Shown here one piece after another: positions 8,732-17,991 of a stretch of 64,000 nucleotides of DNA. Source of the DNA: Photobacterium kagoshimensis (lineage in GTDB: Bacteria > Pseudomonadota > Gammaproteobacteria > Enterobacterales > Vibrionaceae); contig NZ_JAKJSO010000008.1 of NCBI RefSeq assembly GCF_050337045.1, positions 1-64,000 of the forward strand. The letters are read 5' to 3'. The position numbers and the translations under genes were made by a program. The notes below the pieces were generated by a model that was not told where the DNA came from, made no database searches, and saw nothing but the letters and a program-made list of their open reading frames with translations. How positions within the stretch are numbered: the stretch's first letter is position 1; the number at the start of each line of letters is the position of its first letter.

Positions 8732-9427
8732 ATGAGGCTGGATAAATTTCTTGGTACGACATTAGGTATTACACGTCGAGAAGCCGGTAAACTACTTAGA
8801 GATAAAATGATTGAAGTGAACGGCGCTGTCGTTAAGAGTGCTTCGATGCAAATTACCGACGATTGCGATGTGGAGTTTAATGGTCGCTCATTGGCGTTAA
8901 CGGGTCCTCAGTACTACATGCTTAACAAACCAGAAGGTTTTGTGTGTTCACATGTTGATGATCACAACCCAACTGTGTTTGTACTGTTAGATATTGTAAG
9001 CCCCGAGAAACTGCATGTTGCGGGGCGTTTAGATGGTGATACCACTGGCCTTGTGCTGTTGACTGACGATGGTCAATGGTCACATCGTATTACGTCACCG
9101 CGACGTGTGTGTGAGAAAACATATTACGTCGAAGTTGCAGATCCACTTGAAGAGTCTGCCATTGAGTTATTTGCAAACGGTGTTGAATTACGCGGTGAGA
9201 AAGACCTTACACGTCCAGCGAAGCTGGAGATTGTTGGTGAGCGTGAAGCGTTCATTACGATTACTGAAGGTAAGTACCACCAAGTGAAACGCATGTTTGC
9301 TGCGATTGGTAATAAGGTTGAAGCGCTGCACCGTGATCGCATTGGTGCAGTTGAACTGGATGAAGATCTAGAGCCTGGTGAATACCGTAAGCTGACAGCT
9401 GAAGAAATCGAGTCATTCAACAAATAA
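8732..9427 (+). CDS. rsuA: 16S rRNA pseudouridine(516) synthase RsuA
   Basis: This 231-residue protein makes pseudouridine 516 in 16S rRNA. An N-terminal S4 RNA-binding domain (MRLDKFLGTTLGITRREAGKL) covers about residues 1-60. The catalytic motif GRLDGDTTGL follows, with the nucleophilic aspartate at about residue 101, and KYHQVKRMFAAIGNKV is the typical family segment near the end. The length matches E. coli RsuA. It is followed by its own terminator, so transcription of bcr is at least partly separate. Confidence 0.95.
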   Translation: MRLDKFLGTTLGITRREAGKLLRDKMIEVNGAVVKSASMQITDDCDVEFNGRSLALTGPQYYMLNKPEGFVCSHVDDHNPTVFVLLDIVSPEKLHVAGRLDGDTTGLVLLTDDGQWSHRITSPRRVCEKTYYVEVADPLEESAIELFANGVELRGEKDLTRPAKLEIVGEREAFITITEGKYHQVKRMFAAIGNKVEALHRDRIGAVELDEDLEPGEYRKLTAEEIESFNK

Positions 9428-9466
9428 ATCTCGCATTAATTGAGTACATAATTCGTATAATGCGTT

Positions 9467-9507
9467 AAGCCTTCATCCATCTTTATTGATGGGTGGGGGC
9501 TTTTTTA
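9467..9507 (+). terminator. rho-independent terminator after rsuA
   Basis: An imperfect stem of AAGC...CATCCATC with GATGGGTG...GGCTT around a TTTATT loop is followed by six T's. It lies about 40 bases after the rsuA stop. Confidence 0.85.
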
Positions 9508-9631
9508 TATCGAGCTGTTTTTTACTTAGCCTAAAATAAGAAATGTACTCTTTCTTATAAAGAAAGAGTAATCCTGTAAATATATCGTACAATAGAGAGT
9601 TCGCTGATATTTATGCATTGAAAGAGACGGT

Positions 9632-10822
9632 ATGACCAAAGAAGAAACTCAAAAGCTTAGCTTTATGCTGATACTTATCTTAGGCGCAATTTCTGCCTTA
9701 ACGCCATTGGCGATAGATATGTATCTTCCTGCCATGCCTACAATTGCCCGCGATTTGGCTGTGTCACCTAGCCTAGTCCAGAGCACATTAACGGCGTATA
9801 CCGCAGGCTTTGCTATTGGTCAGTTACTACATGGTCCATTGGCCGATAGCTATGGACGCAAACCAATCATTATTATCGGTACTATTTTATTTGGTATTGC
9901 CGCGGTATTTAGTGCATTAAGTCAGAATATTGTGGAATTGACTTGGATCCGTGCTGCGCAAGGTTTTGCTGGCGCATCTGCCGCTGTGATTGTACAGGCG
10001 CTAGTTCGTGATATGTTCGAGCGTGAAGAGTTTGCCCGTACCATGTCTTTTATCACCTTGGTGATGACTGTCGCACCTCTAGCGGCACCTATGATAGGTG
10101 GTCACATTGCCGTTTGGTTTGGTTGGCGTGCCATTTTTTGGGTGTTGGCTATTTTTGCGGTGGTAGTATTGCTTGCCGTTGTTTCTAAAATTCCTGAAAC
10201 GCTACCGAAAGAAAAGCGGTTACCTTTTCACCTCGGCTCAACATTACGAAATTACGCCCGATTATTAACGAATAAAACTGCGGTAGGGCTTATTTTTTGT
10301 AGTGGCTTTTCGTTTGCGGGCATGTTTACTTTTTTGACGGTTGGTTCGTTTGTATATATCGATCTCTATCATGTCAGCACTCAAAACTTCGGCTACTTAT
10401 TTGGCCTTAACGTTGTTTGCCTTATCTTGATGACCAGCATTAATGGTCGAATGGTTAAGCAAAAAGGTTCGCATTGGATGCTGCGCTTTGGCTTGACTGT
10501 TCAGTTAGTAGCAGGATTTGGCTTAATTATTGGTCAGTTGTTTGGTTTAGGCTTGTGGGGTGTAGTTGTGCCTGTCATGCTTTTTGTTGGTACTATCTCT
10601 ATTATTGGTAGTAACACCATGGCTTGTCTACTGTCTAAATACCCCCATATGGCGGGAACGGCTTCCTCTTTAGCAGGAACAATGCGCTTTGGTACTGGTA
10701 CACTTGTTGGTGGCGCGGTGGCTCTAATGCCTGATGCAACAGTGTGGCCAATGGCATTGAGTATGGCGGCTTGTGCAGTATTATCTGCAGGTTTTTACAT
10801 CTTTTTATCTCGTGATGCGTAA
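9632..10822 (+). CDS. bcr: Bcr/CflA-type multidrug efflux MFS transporter
   Basis: This 396-residue inner-membrane protein has about 12 hydrophobic segments. It carries the drug:H+ antiporter signatures ALTPLAIDMYLPAMP (helix 1), GPLADSYGRKP (motif A, after helix 2) and a proline/glycine-rich helix 5 (TVAPLAAPMIGG). E. coli Bcr exports bicyclomycin, sulfonamides and cysteine. The rsuA-bcr neighbourhood is conserved with E. coli. The next gene begins directly after its stop codon. Confidence 0.9.
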   Translation: MTKEETQKLSFMLILILGAISALTPLAIDMYLPAMPTIARDLAVSPSLVQSTLTAYTAGFAIGQLLHGPLADSYGRKPIIIIGTILFGIAAVFSALSQNIVELTWIRAAQGFAGASAAVIVQALVRDMFEREEFARTMSFITLVMTVAPLAAPMIGGHIAVWFGWRAIFWVLAIFAVVVLLAVVSKIPETLPKEKRLPFHLGSTLRNYARLLTNKTAVGLIFCSGFSFAGMFTFLTVGSFVYIDLYHVSTQNFGYLFGLNVVCLILMTSINGRMVKQKGSHWMLRFGLTVQLVAGFGLIIGQLFGLGLWGVVVPVMLFVGTISIIGSNTMACLLSKYPHMAGTASSLAGTMRFGTGTLVGGAVALMPDATVWPMALSMAACAVLSAGFYIFLSRDA

Positions 10823-11497
10823 GTGAAGAAAATGACGCTGTTTTATCAAGAATTATACAAATTAGTGACTGAGGGCTTAGCTGAATTGCAAGCCTCTCAA
10901 GATGCAGGAAAAACCCCTGTTAACCCCGTTAGCGAAGCGCATTACATTAGCGCATGGGTAACAAAAGCTATAAAGCAACATCGTTTTGACCACTGTATGG
11001 CTAAAACCTTGATGCACTGGCAACAACAAGCACGAAGCATGGGCCAACATGCACAATTACGCTTGTTGTTTGAAAATCTTGCAGAGACTTACGCTGGGGT
11101 TATGGATGATCAGCAAGTTGCTCACACCATTACAGATAGCAATTTTCAGGCTTTTTATCAGCAGCTTGAACAGCAAGATTGGCAAGTTACGACTGAATAT
11201 GAAATTAACCGTAAGGTGAAACACCACACAGATGGACAAGCATCTTTGGTGGTTTGTTGTAAGAAGTTAGACGAAGCCTTTGATGTGATTGAAGGGCAAA
11301 CTGAGAAGCGCTTAATGAAGCCGCTGTCTATTTTCATTCGTGGCAATACACAGGCGTTGATTGATGCCGCATTTGCTAATGGTCTGTTGCTCTATAAAGT
11401 GACTGACTATAAATCAATTGTAAAGTATCACGGTGAGTACATTATTCACCCTGACAACAATGGTAATCATTTACCTGAGTTACCGACGCGTCAGTAA
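10823..11497 (+). CDS. DUF2913 family protein
   Basis: This 224-residue soluble protein looks like the DUF2913 family, which is largely confined to Vibrionaceae and relatives and has no known function. Typical segments are YQELYKLVTEGLAELQ, NPVSEAHYISAWVTKA and HWQQQARSMGQ. The reading starts at GTG directly after the bcr TAA; an ATG at 10832 is an equally possible start because neither has a good Shine-Dalgarno. With no gap to bcr it is probably made by translational coupling. E. coli has the unrelated yejG near this point. Confidence 0.75.
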   Translation: MKKMTLFYQELYKLVTEGLAELQASQDAGKTPVNPVSEAHYISAWVTKAIKQHRFDHCMAKTLMHWQQQARSMGQHAQLRLLFENLAETYAGVMDDQQVAHTITDSNFQAFYQQLEQQDWQVTTEYEINRKVKHHTDGQASLVVCCKKLDEAFDVIEGQTEKRLMKPLSIFIRGNTQALIDAAFANGLLLYKVTDYKSIVKYHGEYIIHPDNNGNHLPELPTRQ

Positions 11498-11515
11498 TGA
11501 TTAACCATGTATGTT

Positions 11516-11540
11516 AAAAGCGGGCTTATCCCGCTTTTTT
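11516..11540 (+). terminator. rho-independent terminator after the DUF2913 gene
   Basis: AAAAGCGGG and CCCGCTTTT pair around a 5-base loop, followed by further T's. It ends the bcr-DUF2913 transcript ahead of the convergent gene at 11577. Confidence 0.9.
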
Positions 11541-11576
11541 AATGCCTGCAATTTGGAGAATTTGGGCGATCTAGTG

Positions 11577-13037
11577 TTACTGCGTTATTGTTTTACCGTC
11601 TTTAGCCTGTGCTTTACAGGCTTTAACCAGCGCGAAGGTCATTCCTCTGAATATGAACAGGTGCGCTGGCATCATGGCAAACCAGTAGAGTAACCCCATA
11701 AAACCTGCTGGGTGCCACCAAGCACGAATATCGATCGTGCGATGATCGCCATGATCTTCTATCGTAAATTCGAGCCGACCTAGCCCCGGCGCTTTCATGC
11801 CGAAGAGCAGGGATAAAAAATGGTTCTTACGGATTTGGATCACTTTCCAAGAATCAATGTAATCACCTAATTTGAGGTTTCCTTCAATTCGGGCGGTACG
11901 TTTTAAAGCATTGCCACCGACCAGCGCATCTAGCCATTCTCTAATTCGCCACAATCCATTGGCATAGAAATAGCCATGTTTGCCACCTAGCTGCGTGACG
12001 GCATGCCATAAATCTTCAGCACAGGCATCTGTTTTTAATGTATAGCCAGCATGTTTTGGGTAATAGCCAAAGCCTTTATTCCAGCGAGCAAGAGCATCTG
12101 GGTCGAAGCCCCAAATTTCACTTCGTACCACTTCTTCTTCATGTGCCAACGCCTCTTCAACGGCTTCATCATAAGTTAATAAATATTGCGGAATTAATGC
12201 TTGTATTGCTTCACCGTGAGCCGTTAGATCATGCTGTAAGCCACCGATTAAGGCTTTAGCTATGTCGGTAGGAACAGAGGTAATCACGCGGAGCCATTGC
12301 GCGGCTAATTGTGGTGATAAAAATGGCAGCGGTACTATGTGGATATTCTTGCCCATTAGCTTGCCAAGTTGTTTCATTTGCTGTGAATAGGTCAGCGGTT
12401 CAGGGCCTGACACATCCAATATCTGGTGGCGGCTAGGCATGAAGTGGAGTAATTCAGTTAAGTAATAAAGCAAGTTTCTAAGTGCAATTGGCGAGTTGCG
12501 TGAACGGACCCATTTAGGTGTGAGCATAATAGGTAAGTGATAGACAAAGTCGCGCATGACTTCAAAAGCGGCAGAGCCCGGGCCAATAATAATGCCAGAG
12601 CGAAGCTCGGTGATAATTTTGCCTGATCCGCGTAAAACTTCCCCTGTCGCTTTACGTGCAGCCAGGTGTTTAGACTGTCCTTTATCGGGCTGTAGTGCGC
12701 CGAGGTAGATCACGCGTTGTACTTGACTTTGTTTAAGAGCTTGGCTGAAGTGACGCGCAACATCGAGTTCATATTCGATAAAGTCGTGGCCATGTGCCAT
12801 ACCATGAACTAAAAAGAACACTGCATCTACGTCTTCGAGTACTGGGGTAAGGTCGGTTTTAAGGCTTAAATCGAGCTCAATAAGTTCGATATTTTGAATA
12901 TTTCCCCATCCTCGTTTTTGCATGAGTGGCAAGCTTCGTCCTGTGGCTTTTACCTGATATCCGCTATTGGCTAATTCAGGTACAAGGTGACTCCCAATGT
13001 AACCCGAAGCACCGACAACAAGAACGGTTTTTATCAT
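11577..13037 (-). CDS. NAD(P)-binding SDR-like protein with C-terminal DUF2867
   Basis: This 486-residue protein has two parts. Residues 1 to about 300 are an atypical short-chain dehydrogenase (Rossmann motif VLVVGASGYIGSHL; later VIYLGAL and ELRSGIIIGPGS). The C-terminal 170 residues, with WGFDPDALARWNKGFGYYPKHAG and AWWHPAGFMGLLYWF, match DUF2867. Such proteins are annotated as NAD(P)-binding oxidoreductases of unknown substrate. The ATG at 13037 is preferred because GGAG lies 9 bases upstream and the Rossmann strand then starts at the N-terminus. The last residues include a hydrophobic stretch that may touch the membrane. Confidence 0.85.
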   Translation of the reverse strand: MIKTVLVVGASGYIGSHLVPELANSGYQVKATGRSLPLMQKRGWGNIQNIELIELDLSLKTDLTPVLEDVDAVFFLVHGMAHGHDFIEYELDVARHFSQALKQSQVQRVIYLGALQPDKGQSKHLAARKATGEVLRGSGKIITELRSGIIIGPGSAAFEVMRDFVYHLPIMLTPKWVRSRNSPIALRNLLYYLTELLHFMPSRHQILDVSGPEPLTYSQQMKQLGKLMGKNIHIVPLPFLSPQLAAQWLRVITSVPTDIAKALIGGLQHDLTAHGEAIQALIPQYLLTYDEAVEEALAHEEEVVRSEIWGFDPDALARWNKGFGYYPKHAGYTLKTDACAEDLWHAVTQLGGKHGYFYANGLWRIREWLDALVGGNALKRTARIEGNLKLGDYIDSWKVIQIRKNHFLSLLFGMKAPGLGRLEFTIEDHGDHRTIDIRAWWHPAGFMGLLYWFAMMPAHLFIFRGMTFALVKACKAQAKDGKTITQ

Positions 13038-13256
13038 TACATCATGCTCCATGCGCGGCCCCAAAAGCCCCAAATAGTGTGTTTATCCGATGCTATCCTT
13101 AGCCATCCTAAACAATTAACCAACTGATGAATTATATCTTACTAAACCTTGTAAAATAGGTTGTTATTACAACTGTAGTGGATAAAATTCGACCTGTCTT
13201 TCCTTAAGGGGTCCTCCTTAACTTTTCAACCATTCAAGCTGTATGTGAGGCGACTA

Positions 13257-14624
13257 ATGCGTCATCTGGTTATTCAGCAGTTATGTGGCGATTTTCTGCG
13301 TCGCTTACTGCTTATTGCTCTGCCTATTGCGTTACAAACCATGCTGTTTTCGAGCCGAAGTTTGGTCGATATATTAATGCTAGGCCAACTAGGTGAGCTA
13401 GAAGTTGCCGCTATTGGTATTGCGGGGAAAGCACTTTTTGTTGCGACTATCATGTTATTTGGTGTCACAACAGGTGGTGCTTTATTAACTGCGCAGTACT
13501 GGGGAGCGGGCAATCGCTCTGGTGTACAAAAAAGTACGGCACTCACTGTGGTAATGACGACCATTACTGCAAGTATTAGCGGTGGTCTTTTCTTATTTGC
13601 ACCTGAATTTGTTGTTGGCTTAGCGACAGACTCACCCGAAGTAATTCACTTAGGCGCTGAGTATTTAGCGATTACTTCAGGCAGCTTATTTGCAGTGGCG
13701 TGGGGTAGCAGCATGGCTGTTGGTTTACGTGCCATGCACCAGCCAGGGATTAGTACGTTTTTTAGTGCTATCGGCATTGCTTTAAACATGCTTTTAAACT
13801 GGCTGCTTATTTTTGGTCATTGGGGCTTCCCGGCAATGGGTATTGCAGGGGCGGCATGGGCCACCTTGATCAGTGGATTAGTTGAAGTCGGCCTGTTATT
13901 TACGTATCTGTACGGTAAGAAGCATTTATTGGCATTTGATCTTTCTTTATTAAAAGAGGCTTGCCAGTGGCCTTTGGTTAAACGCTTTTTGACCTTGTCG
14001 CTGCCAACCACGTTTAATCACTTGGCTTGGTCTATGGGTATTTTTGTTTACCATGCCATTATTGGTCAAGTGAGTGTGCAAGGTTTAGCGGCTTTGTCGG
14101 TGATCACACCGATTGAGTCTTTTGCTTTGGCTATGCTGATTGGGGTGTCAAATGCAGCTGCTGTAATGATAGGTAATCAGCTTGGTGCCAATAAAATGGA
14201 TGAGGCTTACCAACAAGCATGGGCGGTATCTATTTTCAATGTCGCTTGTGGTGTCGTGATTGCTGTAATTATGCTGCTGACTAAAAATACCGTTTTAGAT
14301 TTGTTCTCAGCGCTGTCGCCAGAGACGCGCGCACTAACAGAGAACTTTTTCTCGATCTTAGCTGTAATGGTGATTATACGCAGTATTCCAATGACCATGA
14401 TTGTGGGGGTATTACGTGCTGGTGGCGATATTCGATTCTGTTTTTACCAAGATCTTGCTGCGCAGTGGTTAATAGGGATCCCTATTACCGCGATGATGGC
14501 ACTGGTGTTTAAATTACCGTTAGAATGGATTTATGCCGCGTTGGTGATTGAAGAGTTAGTGAAATGGGTCGGGTGTTTTTTCCGAGTTCGCTCTAAGGCT
14601 TGGATGAATAATCTAGTCGCATAA
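13257..14624 (+). CDS. MATE family efflux transporter
   Basis: This protein of about 455 residues has 12 predicted transmembrane segments in two similar halves, as in NorM/DinF-type multidrug and toxin exporters. Typical segments are SRSLVDILMLGQLGELEVAAIGIAG near the N-terminus and NQLGANKMDEAYQQA near the middle. It would export cationic compounds using a Na+ or H+ gradient. ATG at 13257 has GAGG 6 bases upstream; a GTG four codons earlier is possible. It is divergent from the DUF2867 gene. The substrate is unknown. Confidence 0.9.
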   Translation: MRHLVIQQLCGDFLRRLLLIALPIALQTMLFSSRSLVDILMLGQLGELEVAAIGIAGKALFVATIMLFGVTTGGALLTAQYWGAGNRSGVQKSTALTVVMTTITASISGGLFLFAPEFVVGLATDSPEVIHLGAEYLAITSGSLFAVAWGSSMAVGLRAMHQPGISTFFSAIGIALNMLLNWLLIFGHWGFPAMGIAGAAWATLISGLVEVGLLFTYLYGKKHLLAFDLSLLKEACQWPLVKRFLTLSLPTTFNHLAWSMGIFVYHAIIGQVSVQGLAALSVITPIESFALAMLIGVSNAAAVMIGNQLGANKMDEAYQQAWAVSIFNVACGVVIAVIMLLTKNTVLDLFSALSPETRALTENFFSILAVMVIIRSIPMTMIVGVLRAGGDIRFCFYQDLAAQWLIGIPITAMMALVFKLPLEWIYAALVIEELVKWVGCFFRVRSKAWMNNLVA

Positions 14625-14885
14625 ATGGGTTCAGTCATAAAGGGCTGAGGCAAAAAAAGCCAATATGCCCTAAGATGTTAGTGTGCTGTAAGGCGGATGG
14701 TTTTTTTGTAGGAGGTTTGTAAAACCTTGCATTTTAATCGCGACCAAACTCTCAAAGTGCTTCCTCGTTGTCTAGGTTTACGGTAAATTCACTGCCTACA
14801 TATATTGACAGTATTTTGTTGAAGTGAGTATGGCACCTAGTCTTCTATTGGGTGTTCTACTGGCGTTTAAATTTCGAGGACATAG

Positions 14886-15557
14886 ATGTTACGGCTTGCA
14901 GGACTCTGTAAAGGGTACAAAGATGGCAACGAGTATCACTCCGTCCTTCAAGGGGCAGAGTTATCGTTAAAGCAGGGTGAGCAACTGGCTTTAATGGGAG
15001 AGAGTGGTTCAGGTAAAAGTACGTTACTTAACTTAATTGCTGGCCTTGATTCTGTCGATAGCGGTGAAGTGTGGGTGGGTGAGACCGCTTTGCATGCTAT
15101 CTCTGAGCGTGAGCGGACTGCTTTTCGTCGAAATAATATCGGCCTTGTCTTTCAACAATTTAATTTGCTGCCAACCTTATCAACGGAAGATAACATCCGT
15201 TTTTGTCGACAGCTAAAAGGGCTTGACGACGATCAAGCACTCTGGCGTCAAATTGTATCCGCACTTGATCTCCGTCCATTATTAGAACGTTATCCCGAAG
15301 AAATGTCAGGCGGCCAGCAGCAGCGTGCTGCAATTGCGCGTGCTTTATACATGGAACCCGATATTTTGCTGGCAGATGAGCCAACAGGCAGCTTAGATGA
15401 GCGCAATGCCAGTGCCGTGATTCGGTTGTTGACCCAATTGGCGAGTAAACTTGATTGTACATTATTGCTTGTAACGCACAGTGAGCAAGTTGCTTCCCAT
15501 ATGCAAGGTTGTATTCGCTTGCAAGGAGGGCAACTGCATGTCCAATCCAGTCGCTAA
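14886..15557 (+). CDS. ABC transporter ATP-binding protein (LolD/MacB class)
   Basis: This 223-residue ATPase has a Walker A (GESGSGKST, about residues 38-46), the family Q-loop (FQQFNLLPTLS), the signature MSGGQQQRAAIARAL and a Walker B (ILLADEPTGSLDE). It belongs to the LolD/MacB/YbbA group, which works with FtsX-type permeases on lipoproteins or envelope substrates rather than on small-molecule uptake. Its end overlaps the permease start by 20 bases, so the two are made together. Confidence 0.92.
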   Translation: MLRLAGLCKGYKDGNEYHSVLQGAELSLKQGEQLALMGESGSGKSTLLNLIAGLDSVDSGEVWVGETALHAISERERTAFRRNNIGLVFQQFNLLPTLSTEDNIRFCRQLKGLDDDQALWRQIVSALDLRPLLERYPEEMSGGQQQRAAIARALYMEPDILLADEPTGSLDERNASAVIRLLTQLASKLDCTLLLVTHSEQVASHMQGCIRLQGGQLHVQSSR

Positions 15558-17991
15558 GGCGCTCTGGGGGCATTATCGTCGCCACCCGTTCCAAATTTTG
15601 CTGGTCTGGTTAGGCCTAACATTAGGTATCGCGTTACTTATTGGTGTAATGGCAATTAACCAGCAAGCTCGTGAAAGTTATCGTCAAGGCGAACAGCTGT
15701 TCGATAACCCGTTTCCTTACCGTATTCGCTCACTGCAATCGGGTATGAAAGTCCCACAGGGTTTATATATCGATCTGCGTCGTGCTGGCTTTAAAGAATG
15801 CGTCCCGATTGATGAATACCGTATTACGACTGATCAACAGCGTGATTTTGAGCTGCTTGGGGTTGATCCTATTGCGATGTATTCAACGCTGAAACAAACG
15901 GGTCCTGCACAATCTCAGCTGTTTGATCTGATTAGTCCTCCATATCCTATTTTAATTGGCGAGCAGTTAGCGCGTTATATTGGCATTGAAAGTGGTGAGA
16001 TGATCACACTTGATAATGGTAATAAAATTGGCCCATTGATGCTGGTAGAAGACGAACGTATTGGTGGCCCGCGCATGATTGCCGATATGGCATTATTGCG
16101 CCAACTAAATAAGAGTTCTGGTTTTACTGCGGTTATTTGCCGTGATCTTTCCACAAAACGTCAAGACGATTTAGAGCAAGCCTTACCATCAGGTGTCACG
16201 CTTGAAAAAAATCAAAGTGCGACACTTGAACCTCTGACCAACGCTTTTCACATGAACCTGTTAGCGATGGGGATGTTGTCATTTGTGGTCGGTTTATTCA
16301 TTTTTTATCAAGCAATGTCTTTGTCGTTATCACAACGACAGCCTTTAGTTGGCGTGCTAAGGCAGTTGGGCGTGTCAGGTTTCCAACTCGCTCGTGCCTT
16401 GATTATCGAAATTATGCTGTGGGTGGTCCTTGGACTGCTTGGTGGTAATGCGCTTGGTTTATTACTGGCCCAACAACTATTGCCTTCTGTGGCTGCGACT
16501 TTAAGTGATTTATATGGCGCAAATGTATCACTCGCCGTCGAGTGGCATTGGCAGTGGGGGCTCGCGAGTTTAGCCATTGCGGTATTTGGCTCTGTGCTGG
16601 CTTGCGGCTGGCCTGCTTTACGTTTGATCAATACACAGCCATCACGCCTTGCGACACACATGTCACTTATTCGCATCAGTGGGCGAGAGTTTGGCTTACA
16701 AGCGATTATCTCTTGTTTCTTTATTGGTGCGGCTTTTGCTGTCTATCAATTACCGCACGGACAAACGGCGGGCTTTGTGCTGATCGCATTCATTTTGATC
16801 GCAAGCGGTCTGATGATGCCTTTCATTTTATGGCAGCTTTTCCGTTTGAGCGCCAAGGTCGTTAAGGCGGCAAGGTTACGCTGGTTCTTCTCTGATGCTG
16901 CTGCAAGCTTAAGTTATCGTGGTGTTGCTGCTATGGCATTCATGTTAGCACTTGCAGCTAATATTGGGATGGAGACTATGGTGGGGAGCTTCCGTTACAC
17001 CACTGAAAATTGGCTAGGACAGCGCTTAGCCGCAGATATTTATGTCCGTCCACCACTGAATGTCGCCTCACGTCTTGAAACTTGGCTTGAAGAACAGCCC
17101 GAAGTGGATCAAGTTTGGCGTCGTTGGCGTAAAGAACTGGATACTCATAAAGGCATTGTGGAAGTGCGTAGCATGGGGGCGTCACAAGGTGAAAAAGAAG
17201 CGCTTACTGTAAAAGTCGCTGTTCCTGAATATTGGGCAACAACCCACAATAAGCGTGCTGTTATGGTGAGTGAATCTATGGCACTGCGTGAAAATTGGAA
17301 GCCTGGTCAAATTGTTGATTTACCTGCACCACTAGGTAAAAACTGGCTAATAAGTGCTGTTTATTATGATTATGGCAACCCTTATGGGCAATTGATGTTG
17401 TCACAGACTTATTGGCAAAAGGTATGGCGGAAAAAAGGCGCAGTCAGTTTTGCAATCCACCTTGGCGAAGGTGTTAAGCCTGAGCCGCTTATGGCACGAA
17501 TGGGTGAACGCTTTCGATTACAACCAGAACGCGTCCGAAACAATGCTGAATTAATGAATCAGGCAATGCGGGTGTTCGACCGTACCTTTGTGGTGACATC
17601 GACATTGGGTAAGCTCACGCTCTTTATTTCAGTTTGTGGGTTATTTGTTGCCACTGTCGCGGGAGAGGTGTCACGACAGCGTCAGTTTGCTTTACTGCGC
17701 TGTATGGGAATGACAGGGCGTGAGCTCGCACTATTAGGCGGTGGTCAGTTATTTATTATTGGGCTAATGACAGCATTAATTGCCTTGCCTATGGGCTTAG
17801 TGTTAGCGCAATTACTGATTGACGTAATATTAAAGTACTCTTTTGGCTGGACGATGGAACTGTATTTCTTCCCAACGCAATACCTGTTTTCACTGGGAAT
17901 GGCCTTAGTAGTCTTACTTGCTGCTGGTGCTTGGCCTGTGTGGCGTTTAGTTAAGCGTTCAGCTATTACATCATTACGGGAGTCGTTCTAA
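15538..17991 (+). CDS. FtsX-like ABC transporter permease
   Basis: This protein of about 817 residues has an N-terminal membrane segment, a large periplasmic domain, three membrane segments around residues 240-360, a central hydrophobic region, a second periplasmic domain and a final FtsX-type block (SRQRQFALLRCMGMTGRELALL, then three hydrophobic segments). This doubled FtsX layout is typical of AttF/AttG or YbbP-like permeases. ATG at 15538 has a strong AAGGAGG 8 bases upstream, inside the ATPase gene. Together with the next lipoprotein gene it resembles the Att/YbbAP-type exporters. Confidence 0.9.
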   Translation: MSNPVAKALWGHYRRHPFQILLVWLGLTLGIALLIGVMAINQQARESYRQGEQLFDNPFPYRIRSLQSGMKVPQGLYIDLRRAGFKECVPIDEYRITTDQQRDFELLGVDPIAMYSTLKQTGPAQSQLFDLISPPYPILIGEQLARYIGIESGEMITLDNGNKIGPLMLVEDERIGGPRMIADMALLRQLNKSSGFTAVICRDLSTKRQDDLEQALPSGVTLEKNQSATLEPLTNAFHMNLLAMGMLSFVVGLFIFYQAMSLSLSQRQPLVGVLRQLGVSGFQLARALIIEIMLWVVLGLLGGNALGLLLAQQLLPSVAATLSDLYGANVSLAVEWHWQWGLASLAIAVFGSVLACGWPALRLINTQPSRLATHMSLIRISGREFGLQAIISCFFIGAAFAVYQLPHGQTAGFVLIAFILIASGLMMPFILWQLFRLSAKVVKAARLRWFFSDAAASLSYRGVAAMAFMLALAANIGMETMVGSFRYTTENWLGQRLAADIYVRPPLNVASRLETWLEEQPEVDQVWRRWRKELDTHKGIVEVRSMGASQGEKEALTVKVAVPEYWATTHNKRAVMVSESMALRENWKPGQIVDLPAPLGKNWLISAVYYDYGNPYGQLMLSQTYWQKVWRKKGAVSFAIHLGEGVKPEPLMARMGERFRLQPERVRNNAELMNQAMRVFDRTFVVTSTLGKLTLFISVCGLFVATVAGEVSRQRQFALLRCMGMTGRELALLGGGQLFIIGLMTALIALPMGLVLAQLLIDVILKYSFGWTMELYFFPTQYLFSLGMALVVLLAAGAWPVWRLVKRSAITSLRESF

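Noticed and set aside
15160..15594. 144-residue minus-strand open frame inside the ABC ATPase gene
   Set aside because: It is antisense to conserved ATPase motifs and shows no domain of its own.
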